From Planctomycetota bacterium (GTDB lineage: Bacteria; Planctomycetota; B15-G4), in NCBI GenBank assembly GCA_003644265.1, contig QNBX01000007.1, positions 1 through 60,686 on the forward strand: a stretch of 60,686 bases of DNA, in the 5' to 3' direction. The notes under the pieces are model-generated. The model did not search any database. It had not been told where the DNA came from and saw only the letters and a program-made list of their open reading frames with translations. Below are positions 11,774 to 20,400 of this stretch, piece after piece (position 1 is the stretch's first letter; every line of letters starts with the position of its first letter). Both the position numbers and the translations under genes were made by a program.

Positions 11774-12026
11774 AGTCTGCGCTCCGGGGGCGACCGCGCA
11801 TGCTAGCAGAGGGCCCGTCCGCCCGCACCCGGGCCCCTGGCAGCCCGTGGCACTGCGCAGTTCGGCCGTGGGCACAGCTCAGGCAGCAGCTGAGGGCAGG
11901 AAACGCGCAGGCCCCGCGCCCGTCATGAGTGGCGTCCGCGGCCCGCCTCCTGGCGGGCGCTCGCTTCATTGGGCCCCCTCCACTGTGCGATGATACCTGC
12001 CTCAGGAGCCTTCGGAGCACGCGTCC

Positions 12027-12644
12027 GTGTTCGAGCTGTTCTCACTCGCCTCGCTCGGTCTGGCCCTCGATGTGGTGGGGGTGATCTTCCTGGCCAACTC
12101 GCTGGGCATCCGCAACCCGCGGCGCTTCCTCAACGAGCACTTTGGCGTGGAGCAGGCCCAGCCCCTGCGCGAGGTGCACCACAAGATCCGTCTCAAGGCG
12201 CAGATCTTCACCGGCTTCCTGTTTCTTTTGGTGGGCTTCTCGCTGGGCATCGTTGGAGACGTCCTGGGCGGCGGGGCTGCGCTCCCGCCGGAGGCCTCGC
12301 GCGGGGACGCCGTGCGGGCGCTGGTGTTGCTGGCGCTGCTGGTGATCGTGCTCTCCCTGCTGCTGCGTGTGGGGCAGGACGCCTGGAGTCGGGTGGTGTT
12401 CCGTCGCCTGCTGGGCGAGTTCTTCCGCGAGCACAGCGGCTGGAACTTCGAGAAACATCCCAACACCACCCGCGAGATCGGCGAGATCCTGGGGGTGCCG
12501 CGACTCGAGGAGGACTCCACCGGCGACTACGCCGGGCGGGTGCGGCTGCGCCTGGGCCTGGGCGAGGCCACGCCCGGCGCGAGCGGGCGCAGTGATGACG
12601 CGTTTGCCCCGCTCCGGAGGTTGGGAACCGAGCGCCGGCCCTGA
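12027..12644 (+). CDS. Hypothetical membrane protein
   Basis: A 205-aa protein with three hydrophobic segments: residues 5-24 (ASLGLALDVVGVIFLANSLG), about 60-78 (IFTGFLFLLVGFSLGIVGDV) and about 97-113 (ALVLLALLVIVLSLLLRV). A charged C-terminus follows, with no motif I recognise. The start GTG 12027 has a GGAG-like sequence 9-10 bases upstream. The end overlaps the comF start by about 50 bases, so the two are probably co-transcribed. Function unknown. Confidence 0.7.
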   Translation: MFELFSLASLGLALDVVGVIFLANSLGIRNPRRFLNEHFGVEQAQPLREVHHKIRLKAQIFTGFLFLLVGFSLGIVGDVLGGGAALPPEASRGDAVRALVLLALLVIVLSLLLRVGQDAWSRVVFRRLLGEFFREHSGWNFEKHPNTTREIGEILGVPRLEEDSTGDYAGRVRLRLGLGEATPGASGRSDDAFAPLRRLGTERRP

Positions 12645-13392
12645 GCGGCTGAACGCGGCGGCGGTTGGGCTGGGGCAGGCCCTCGGTGGGGCCTGGAGCG
12701 GGCTGCTTGATCTGGCCTCACCGCGCCGCTGCGCCGCCTGCAGCGCGATCGCAGAAGAGCTGCTGTGTCCGCCCTGCCTGCGCGCCTGCGAGGCGCCCGT
12801 CGGTCCCTGTTGCCGTCGCTGCGGCGAGGCCTGGCGTCTGGCGGACGAGGGCGGCTGCGGGCGCTGTCGCCGCTTTGGCCGCACGTTCGCGTTCCGGCGC
12901 GCGGCGGCGCTGTGGGCCTACCGCGGTCCTGTGCGCCGTGTGGTTCACGGCTTCAAGTTCGAGGGTCGGGCTGACGTGCTGCCGGGCCTCGGGGCGCGGA
13001 TGCTCGGCCACCCCGTGCTGGGGGCCTGGGCCCGCGGCCTCCCCGGCGCGCTGATCGTGCCCGTGCCGGCGGGCGCGGCCAGCGGCCGTCGACGCGGCTA
13101 CGACCAGGCCGCCTTGCTGGCCGCGGGTGTGGCGCGGTCCCTGGGACGGCGCGCCACTCCGCGGGCGCTGCGACGGCGGCGCCAGCCCCTGGCCAGCCAG
13201 GCGCGCTCTGCCCCCGAGGCTCGCCGGGGCGCGGTGCGTGCGGCCTTCGAGGCCCGCCCGGCCCTGGTCCACGGCCGGCACGTGCTGCTGGTAGACGACG
13301 TGCTCAGCACGGGCGCCACAGCGGATGCCGCCAGCCGTGCGCTGCGCTGCTCCGGCGCACGGGAGGTGAGCGTGCTGGCCTTGGCGACCTGA
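12595..13392 (+). CDS. comF: ComF family phosphoribosyltransferase-like protein
   Basis: 265 aa. Two N-terminal zinc ribbons are visible: C46/C49 with C58/C61, and C73/C76 with C88/C91. They are followed by a type I phosphoribosyltransferase domain with the PRPP loop HVLLVDDVLSTGATADAA and the family block VPVPAGAASGRRRGYDQA. ComF proteins act in DNA uptake and/or are PRPP-binding proteins of unclear enzymatic role. The start ATG 12595 lies inside the preceding gene's 3' end. It ends 21 bases from the convergent STAS gene. Confidence 0.88.
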   Translation: MTRLPRSGGWEPSAGPERLNAAAVGLGQALGGAWSGLLDLASPRRCAACSAIAEELLCPPCLRACEAPVGPCCRRCGEAWRLADEGGCGRCRRFGRTFAFRRAAALWAYRGPVRRVVHGFKFEGRADVLPGLGARMLGHPVLGAWARGLPGALIVPVPAGAASGRRRGYDQAALLAAGVARSLGRRATPRALRRRRQPLASQARSAPEARRGAVRAAFEARPALVHGRHVLLVDDVLSTGATADAASRALRCSGAREVSVLALAT

Positions 13393-13413
13393 CGCGCGCT
13401 CTCGGCGTCAGGC

Positions 13414-14103
13414 TCAGCCCGCGCCCTCGATCTCCTTGCGCAGGTCGTTCATGTCGTCCACGAAGCGCTGGATGTCCGCGCGGTCGACGTCCGACACCTC
13501 CGTCAGGCGCAGGCTCACGAAGGCCTGATCGCCGTCGCTGCCCGAGCGCTCGATGCGCGCCTTGAGTTCGAAGAACTCCTTGCGATAGAGCGGCAGACGA
13601 AACTTCAACTTCATCTCGCGGCCGTGCACCAGCTCGGGAGATGTGGACGGAACGCGGCACTCGAGCGTGTCGCTGTCCAACTTGCGCAGGTGCCCCACGA
13701 TGGGGCGGGTCTGACCCGGCGGCGTGATCATGACCGTGCTCTCGCTCGTGAGCTCGACGACCGCGGACTGGCCGAAGGACGCGATGGCCTCGCTGTCCTC
13801 AGCGTGGATCGAGAACAGGCGGTCGAGGCCCAAGGACTCCATGGCGTCGCGCACCTCGGTGCTCGGCGCGCTCACGACCAGATCACCGCCGGCCTCCTTG
13901 CACAGGTTGCGGGCGCGGATCATGGCGCCCATGCCGGTGCTGTTCACGAAGCCCACCTGATCCATGTTGAGCACGATCTTGTTCACGCCCTGGTCGAGCA
14001 CGGACTGGATCTCGTCCGAGAACGGATTGGTCACGAACGAATCGAACTCCCCGCTGAGGGAGATGAGCATGGCGTCGCCATGGGGAGCCTTCAGGACCTT
14101 CAT
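13414..14103 (-). CDS. STAS-domain anti-anti-sigma-like protein with PilZ-like C-terminus
   Basis: 229 aa. Residues 1-110 form a STAS domain (MKVLKAPHGDAMLISLSGEFD, then VGFVNSTGMGAMIRARNLC), with the usual phospho-acceptor serine in NSTG. Residues about 115-225 resemble a PilZ-like beta barrel (GREMKLKFRLPLYRKEFFEL, FVSLRLTEVSDVDRADIQRF), although I do not see the RxxxR and DxSxxG motifs of c-di-GMP binders. ATG 14103 is chosen because it aligns with the paralogue at 14471. Paralogous to the next upstream gene and probably in one operon with it, opposite the GAF-PP2C phosphatase. Expected role: phosphorylation-controlled switch protein. Confidence 0.82.
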   Translation of the reverse strand: MKVLKAPHGDAMLISLSGEFDSFVTNPFSDEIQSVLDQGVNKIVLNMDQVGFVNSTGMGAMIRARNLCKEAGGDLVVSAPSTEVRDAMESLGLDRLFSIHAEDSEAIASFGQSAVVELTSESTVMITPPGQTRPIVGHLRKLDSDTLECRVPSTSPELVHGREMKLKFRLPLYRKEFFELKARIERSGSDGDQAFVSLRLTEVSDVDRADIQRFVDDMNDLRKEIEGAG

Positions 14104-14132
14104 GCGGGTTTCCGTGCAGGGGGATCGTGTGC

Positions 14133-14471
14133 TCAAGCGCCCAAGGAACTGATGGCGCCAGCGTCGTCATCGTGAATGCTGAACAGCTTGTCGAGGCCCA
14201 GGGCCTCCATGGCCTCGCGCGCGGCGTTGCTGGGCTGGCTCACCACGAGGTCGCCGCCCTCGGCCTTGCACGACTTTCGCGCGCGGATCATGGCGCCCAG
14301 CGCGGTGCTGTTGACGAACTTGACCAGCCGCATGTTGAGCACGATGGCGTGGCAGCCGCTGTCGAAGACCTTCTGCACCTCGTCGCTGAACGGCGCGGTG
14401 ACGAAGGTGTCGAACTCGCCCTTGAGCGTGAGCACGACCGTGGCGCCATGGCTCTCCTTGATCACCTTCAT
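14133..14471 (-). CDS. STAS-domain anti-anti-sigma factor
   Basis: 112-aa single STAS domain (MKVIKESHGATVVLTLKGEF ... LVKFVNSTALGAMIRARKSC), with the conserved serine in NSTALG. The second of two adjacent ATGs (14471) is preferred because GAGG lies six bases upstream. In SpoIIAA/RsbV-type systems such a protein binds an anti-sigma kinase when dephosphorylated. The divergent phosphatase at 14653 is the likely partner. It shares over half its residues with the N-terminal half of the gene at 13414, suggesting a tandem duplication. No kinase or sigma gene is nearby. Confidence 0.88.
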   Translation of the reverse strand: MKVIKESHGATVVLTLKGEFDTFVTAPFSDEVQKVFDSGCHAIVLNMRLVKFVNSTALGAMIRARKSCKAEGGDLVVSQPSNAAREAMEALGLDKLFSIHDDDAGAISSLGA

Positions 14472-14636
14472 CATCGTCCTCGATCCGGGGTGGGGTGCTG
14501 CGCTCAGTTGGGCATTCTCTGGTGGCCGATGGCCTGGGTCAAGGCGCAGGCGCGACGCGGCGGGCAGATGGCCCGCGGTCGGCGAGCCGTGGGACCGGAC
14601 CCGCTGGGAAGGGCAGGCGGAGCTGTGCCAGGACGT

Positions 14637-14645
14637 TGGTACACT
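14637..14645 (+). promoter_or_regulatory. Candidate extended -10 for the GAF-PP2C phosphatase
   Basis: TGG-TACACT ends seven bases before the ATG at 14653, with no Shine-Dalgarno between. Transcription would start at or next to the start codon, so the mRNA may be leaderless. No good -35 is seen, which is tolerable for an extended -10. Confidence 0.4.
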
Positions 14646-14652
14646 CCATCGT

Positions 14653-16047
14653 ATGTCCGGTTGGTTCAGCAAGAAGAACGATCCCCCGCCCGAGCCCCCG
14701 GCGCCGCCGCCCGGCGACGATCAGGCGCACTTCGGGGAGACCACGCAGACGTCCTACATCACGGGCGATCGAGACCTGGACACGCACCGCGTGCGCCTGC
14801 TGATCGACAGCCTGGCGACGGTGACGTCGGAGTCCCAGCTGGCGCCGGCGGCGCTGCTGGCGCTCATGGTTGACCGGGCCATCGAGTCGGTGGGGGCTGA
14901 GCGGGGGCTGCTCTTCAGCCGCTCCGAGACGGGGCGTCCCGTGCTGGTCGTGGCGCGCACGCTCCAGCGCGGCGCTGGAGCGAAAGAAGGGCAGGACGTG
15001 GCACCCAAGGGGCTCAGTTTCTCCAGCGAGTGCGTGCTGCGTGTGCTCGAAGGCGGCGACGGTGAGTACCGCTCGGGCAACGACTCGGCCGACTTCGACC
15101 CCAGCCAGTCCATGATCCAGCTCGACATCCGCTCGCTCATCTGCGTGCCGCTGGACATGCAGGCCGAGGGCCGCGGCGTGCTGTACGTCGACGCCCGCGC
15201 CAGCGAGCGCCCCTTCGCACGGGCTGATCTGCGTTACTTCCAGGCCTTCGCCAACATGCTGGAGATCGTCTGGCGCCAGCGTCAGGCGGTGGCCGAGCGC
15301 CTGTCCGCCGAGCGCATGAAGCGCGACCTGGAACTGGCGCGCGAGATCCAGGCTGGCCTGCTGCCGGACGAGTCGGTCTCCACGGGGGGCTACCGCATCT
15401 GCGGGCGCGTCGTGCCGGCCGAAGAGGCGGGCGGTGACTACTACGACTACTACCCCACCCAAGGCGGCCGCGTGGCCGTGGCCGTGGGCGACGTATCGGG
15501 CCATGGCGCGGGGCCGGCGCTGATCATGGCCGGCGCGCGGGCCTACATGCGCTCGGCCTGTCGCAACGAGTCCTCTCCGGGCGCGGTGCTGGAGCAGCTC
15601 AACGGGCACCTGGTGGTGGACACCGACGACGACAAGTTCATGTCCATGTTCCTGGGTGTGCTCGACCTGGCGCTACACGGCTTCCGCTGGTCCAACGCCG
15701 GGCACCCGGCGCCGATCGTGCTGCGAGCCGACGGCAGCCACCAGGAGCTCAAGCGCACGGGCATGGCCCTGGGCGTGGCGGACGAGGGCGGCTTCGACGA
15801 GGGTGAGGCCGTGGCGATCCAGCCCGGCGACGCCATCGTGCTGTTCTCGGACGGCATCGTGGAACTGCGCGCGGGCGGCGACGAGCAGTACGGCACTGAG
15901 CGTTTGATCGAGTCGCTGCGTCGCGTGGCGGGGCAGCCCGCCGAGGACTTGCTGGAGGCGGTCTTCACCGACGCCTTCGCCTGGGCCGGCAGCGAGCACC
16001 CGGCCCAGGATGACCTGACCGTCGCGGTGCTGCGGCGCGACCCGTGA
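14653..16047 (+). CDS. GAF domain PP2C/SpoIIE-type serine phosphatase
   Basis: 464 aa. A Pro-rich N-terminus is followed by a GAF domain (about 55-215), a short helical linker (LELAREIQAGLLPDE, the usual SpoIIE/RsbU linker) and a PP2C-type phosphatase domain (about 250-460). The metal ligands look intact: AGGDYYDYY (D262), VGDVSGHG (D near 280), FSDGIVEL and AQDDLTVAV. It probably dephosphorylates one or both divergent STAS proteins in response to a ligand bound by GAF; this is inference from gene order and family. Its stop overlaps the start of the dihydroorotase gene (GTGA). Confidence 0.92.
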   Translation: MSGWFSKKNDPPPEPPAPPPGDDQAHFGETTQTSYITGDRDLDTHRVRLLIDSLATVTSESQLAPAALLALMVDRAIESVGAERGLLFSRSETGRPVLVVARTLQRGAGAKEGQDVAPKGLSFSSECVLRVLEGGDGEYRSGNDSADFDPSQSMIQLDIRSLICVPLDMQAEGRGVLYVDARASERPFARADLRYFQAFANMLEIVWRQRQAVAERLSAERMKRDLELAREIQAGLLPDESVSTGGYRICGRVVPAEEAGGDYYDYYPTQGGRVAVAVGDVSGHGAGPALIMAGARAYMRSACRNESSPGAVLEQLNGHLVVDTDDDKFMSMFLGVLDLALHGFRWSNAGHPAPIVLRADGSHQELKRTGMALGVADEGGFDEGEAVAIQPGDAIVLFSDGIVELRAGGDEQYGTERLIESLRRVAGQPAEDLLEAVFTDAFAWAGSEHPAQDDLTVAVLRRDP

Positions 16048-17327
16048 CGGCCTGTCTGGTCACGGATGTCGTGCTGCCGGAGCGCGACGTCGCCGAGCGC
16101 TACGACGTGTTGATCGAGGGCGCGAGGATGGTGGCGGTGGAGCCCGCCGGCCGGCTGGCGGGCTCCGATGCCGCGCAGCGCCTCGACGGCCAAGGGCACT
16201 GGCTGCTGCCGGGTTTCATCGACGACCACGTGCACCTGCGCGAGCCCGGCGCGGCGGCCAAGGAGGGCTACGCCAGCGGCACCCGCGCGGCGGCCGCCGG
16301 CGGGGTCACCACGCTGCTTGAGATCCAGAACAACCAGCCGCTGATGATCAACCGCGCGGCGGTGGAGGCCAAGCTGGACCTGGTGCGCCCCCAGAGCGTG
16401 GTCAACGTGGGCGTCTACGGCAGCTTGGTGCCTGGCTCCGTGGGCCAGCTGTCCGACATGTCCGATCTGGTGGCTGGCTACAAGCTCTTCATGGGGCCCT
16501 CCACCGGAGGCATTGACGTGCAGGGCGAGCAGCGCCAGGCCTCCATGTTTGCCGAGGTGGCTCGCACCGGGCACTGGCTCTTTGTGCACGCAGAGGACGG
16601 CGACCTGGTGGCCGAGGGCCTGCGCCGCTACGGGCGGCAGGGGGCCGAGGCCTGGCACCTGGCGCGCTCCGCCGAGGCCGAGGCCGTGGCCACCGCCAAC
16701 GCGCTGCGCCTGGGCGCCGCGCACGGAACGCGCGTGCACATCTTCCACGTCTCGGCGGGGCCCACCGTCGACCTGGTGAGCGAAGCCCGCGCCGCCGGTC
16801 AGCCGGTGGGCTGCGGCACCTGTCCGCACTACCTGTACTTCAGCCACGAGGACACCGCAGCCATGGGCAGCGTGCTGCGGGTCAACCCATCCATCAAGAC
16901 CAAGGCGGACACCGAGCGCCTGATCGAGGGCCTGCGCACGGGCGAGGTGGACTGCCTCTCGTCGGACCACGCGCCGCACCCGGCGGCGGAGAAGGCGCGC
17001 CCGTTCCCCGACGCGCCCTCGGGCATCCCCTGCCTCGACATCTTCATGCCGCTCTGCCTGACGCTGGTCGACCGGGGCCTGCTCACGCTGGAGCAGGTGC
17101 TGGACCGCGCGGCGCGCACGCCGGCGCAGGTACACGGCTTCACGCGCAAGGGCCGGGTGCAGACCGGCTGGGACGCCGACCTGGTGCTGGTCGACCCTGA
17201 AGAACGCCGCGTGGTGCGCGGCGCCGAGCACTTCAGCAAGGCCAAGCTCACGCCCTACGAGGGCCTGGAGCTGTGGGGCTGGCCGCGACTCACCATGGTC
17301 ATGGGCGAGGTCGTGCACCGGCGCTGA
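16044..17327 (+). CDS. pyrC: Dihydroorotase
   Basis: A 427-aa amidohydrolase that catalyses ring closure of carbamoyl-aspartate to dihydroorotate in pyrimidine synthesis. The binuclear zinc site is readable: DDHVHLREPG (HxH), YKLFMG (the lysine that becomes carboxylated), FVHAED, IFHVSAG and SSDHAPH. The GxxxPG motif near the start (LLPGFIDDHVH) fits class I dihydroorotases. GTG 16044 overlaps the upstream stop by four bases. Coupling to a signalling phosphatase is unusual but may be only compaction. A related cyclic amidohydrolase (for example allantoinase) is less likely. Confidence 0.88.
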   Translation: MTACLVTDVVLPERDVAERYDVLIEGARMVAVEPAGRLAGSDAAQRLDGQGHWLLPGFIDDHVHLREPGAAAKEGYASGTRAAAAGGVTTLLEIQNNQPLMINRAAVEAKLDLVRPQSVVNVGVYGSLVPGSVGQLSDMSDLVAGYKLFMGPSTGGIDVQGEQRQASMFAEVARTGHWLFVHAEDGDLVAEGLRRYGRQGAEAWHLARSAEAEAVATANALRLGAAHGTRVHIFHVSAGPTVDLVSEARAAGQPVGCGTCPHYLYFSHEDTAAMGSVLRVNPSIKTKADTERLIEGLRTGEVDCLSSDHAPHPAAEKARPFPDAPSGIPCLDIFMPLCLTLVDRGLLTLEQVLDRAARTPAQVHGFTRKGRVQTGWDADLVLVDPEERRVVRGAEHFSKAKLTPYEGLELWGWPRLTMVMGEVVHRR

Positions 17328-17489
17328 GCGCGGCGGCGGGAGCCGGTCGCGTGTCGGAGCCAGCGGGGGCGACTGGCTGCGAGGGCCAGGTGGGCCAGGT
17401 GGGCCAGCGCGACACGGCGGCGTGCGCAGGCACCGGCGCGGATGTCCTCAACGGTCGACCGCGGGCCGGCGCTGCCGCATCATGCGGCC

Positions 17490-20400
17490 ATGCCTACCAC
17501 ACTGCTGCTGCTGCTGACCCTCGCCCTGCAGTCGGGCGACGAGACGTTCCCTTCCCACGACCCCGCCGCAGATCTGATCGTCCCGGCCGGGTTGGAGGTG
17601 AGCCTGGCGGCCGAGTCGCCGCTGTTCTTCAACCCGACGGCCATGGACGTGGACGAGCGCGGCCGCCTGTGGGTGACCGAGGCGGTGAACTACCGCAAGT
17701 GGGACGGCCGCAACCCCGGGCGCGAGCACAGCCAGGGCGACCGCGTGATGGTGCTGCACGACGACGACGGCGACGGCGTCTACGATCGCTCGACGGTCTT
17801 TGCGCAGGAGCCGCGGCTGGTGGCGCCGCTGGGCATCGCGGTGTTCGGCAACAAGGTGGTGGTGTCGTGCTCGCCGCACCTGATCGTCTACACCGACGAC
17901 GACGGCGACGACGTGGCCGACCGCAGCGAGGTGCTGCTCACCGGCTTTGGCGGTCACGACCACGACCACGGCCTGCATTCGGTGGTGGCCGGGCCCGATG
18001 GGCGCTGGTGGTTCGCGGTGGGCAACGCCGGTCCGCACCTCGTTACCGACCGCTCGGGCTGGACCCTGCGCAGCGGCAGCCTCTACACCGGCGGCGGACC
18101 CGAGCGCGCCGACAACAAGCCCGGCCTGGTGAGCGACGACGGCCGCGTGTGGGTGGGCGGGCTGATCCTGTCGGTCAACCCCGACGGCACCGACCTGGCC
18201 GTGCACGCGCACAACTTCCGCAATCAGTACGAGGTGGCGATCGACTCCTTCGGCGAGATGTACACCGAAGACAACGATGACGACGGCAACCGCGGCTGCC
18301 GCACCCTGTGGGTCATGGAGGGCAGCGACAACGGCTACTTCTCCGCCGACGGCAGCCGCTACTGGAGCGCCGACCGCCGCCCGGGCCAGGACACCCAGAC
18401 CGCGCACTGGCACCAGGACGACCCGGGCGTCTCGCCCGCCGGCACCATCAACGGCGCGGGCGGGCCCACGGGCGTGGCCGTGTACGAGGGCGCGCTCATG
18501 GCCGATTGGATCGACGGCGCCGTGCTCAACGCCGACGCAGGCGCGGGTCGCGTCTACGCCCACCGGCCGCGGGCACAGGGCGCCGGCATCGTGCTCGACC
18601 CCGGCGTGCTGATCAGCGCGCGTGACGACGAACAAGGCCGCGGCGCCAGGTGGTTCCGCCCCAGCGACGTGGTCGTGGCCAGCGACGGCTCGGTGCTGGT
18701 GGCCGACTGGTATGACCCGGGGGTCGGCGGGCACCAGGCCCGCGACGCCCAGGCCTACGGCCGCATCCTGCGCATCGCGCCGGTGGGGCACCGGGTGAGT
18801 GTGCCGAGCATCGACGTGAGCACGCCGGAGGGTGCGGTGGCCGCGCTGATGTCGCCCGCCGTGAACGTGCGGCAGCTGGGGCGGGACCTGTTGCTGCGCG
18901 AAACCGCTGAGCGGTGGGGCGAGGCCGTGCAGGCGTTGCTGGACGGACCCGACGAGCGGGCGGCCGCTACAGCGGTGTACCTCTTGCAGTCTCGCCAGCG
19001 GGAGGCGTTTGCAGGTGGGCTGGACCCCGCCATTCTGACGGACCCAGGGAACAACTCCCCGCTGAGCGTCATGGGAAGGCGGGTGGCTGGCGACGACCGG
19101 GACGCCGTGGAACTGGTCACAGCCCGTGGTCTGCTAGGCCTGATCGCAGGCGGGTTGCATCCTCTTCCCTTCAGCAGTCACGCTGATGGAGATCCGCTGG
19201 TGTCGGGCGTGGACTCGTTCTTCGGCAGTGAACGGTCGCTGGCAATCGCGCGCGAAGTGGCGCTCCGGAGTCTCCCAGCTCCCGCTGTGGATGGGACCTC
19301 TCGGCGCGAGGAGATGCGTGCTCTGTGGATGCGCAACTGGCTGGACCTCGCGCTGTCATACCCTGTCGGTGACCGCTACGCCCTGGAGGCCGTTGGGGCC
19401 ATGGCGCGCGGCAACGAGGCGGCCTGCTTCGACGCGCTGCTCGAGCACTTCGGGGCGCCGATTCCGCTCGTGGAGATGGACGGGCCGCCGCGCGTGGTGG
19501 AACTCGCCTGGCGCCTGCACCCGCCCGCCGCCACCCCCGGGCTGATCACCCGCGCCCAAGACACGGCGCTGCCCCTGCCCGAGCGCCGGCGCATGCTCGA
19601 CGCGCTCGGCTTCTGTCCGGAGTACGCGGCCGCCGAGGCCATGCTGGCGCTGGCGCTCACGGGTCCCGACGACACGCGCGAGCTGGCGCGCTTCTGGGTC
19701 GAGCACGGCGCGGGCGCGTTGTGGTCGGCGCATGGCCTGGGCGTGCCGGCCCTGGGTGGCACGCTGGCCGACACCACCCTGGCCTGGTCGAACGAGGGCG
19801 TGGCGCGGCGTGAGGTGTTCGAGGTCGAGATCGACGTGAGCGGCGCGCGCTCGCTCTGGATCGTCACGGGCGACGGCGACAACGGTAACGCCTGCGACTG
19901 GGCCGCCATCGTCGATCCGGTGGCGTACACGCCGAGCGGCCCGGTGTCGCTCGCCGGGCTGCCGACCCTCGCCAGCGAGATCGCCTGGGGGCGCGTCGGA
20001 CACGACGTGGACTGCGAGGGCGGGGTGCTCAGCGTGGGCGGACAGGCGGTGACGGGCATCGGCACCCACGCGCCCAGCGTGCTGGCCTGGGAGCTGCCGG
20101 CGGGCAGCACCCGCTTCACGGCGCGGCTGGCGGCCGAGGACACCGGGCTCTCTCAGGGCGACCCGCCGCCCACCTCCATCACCTGGGAGCTGCGCCTGCA
20201 CACGCCGCCGGACTACGCGGCCCTGCGCGCGCTGGAGGAGGTGTTGCGTGACACGCGCGCCGATCCCGATGACCGTGACGACGCGGCGCTGGCCCTGGCC
20301 GAGGACGCCGACGGCGGCATGGTCGTGGTGGACCTCGCGCGGCAGGGCGTGCTCGATGAGGAGCTGCTGGCCTCGGTGGGGGAGGTCATCTTTGCGCACC

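Noticed and set aside
15543..17318. 591-codon minus-strand frame opposite the phosphatase and dihydroorotase
   Set aside because: Crosses two well-supported plus-strand genes with their family motifs; no motif on the minus strand.
17385..17407. Three GGTGGGCCA-type repeats upstream of the PVC-type gene as an operator
   Set aside because: Short, highly GC-rich and with no symmetry; weak evidence.
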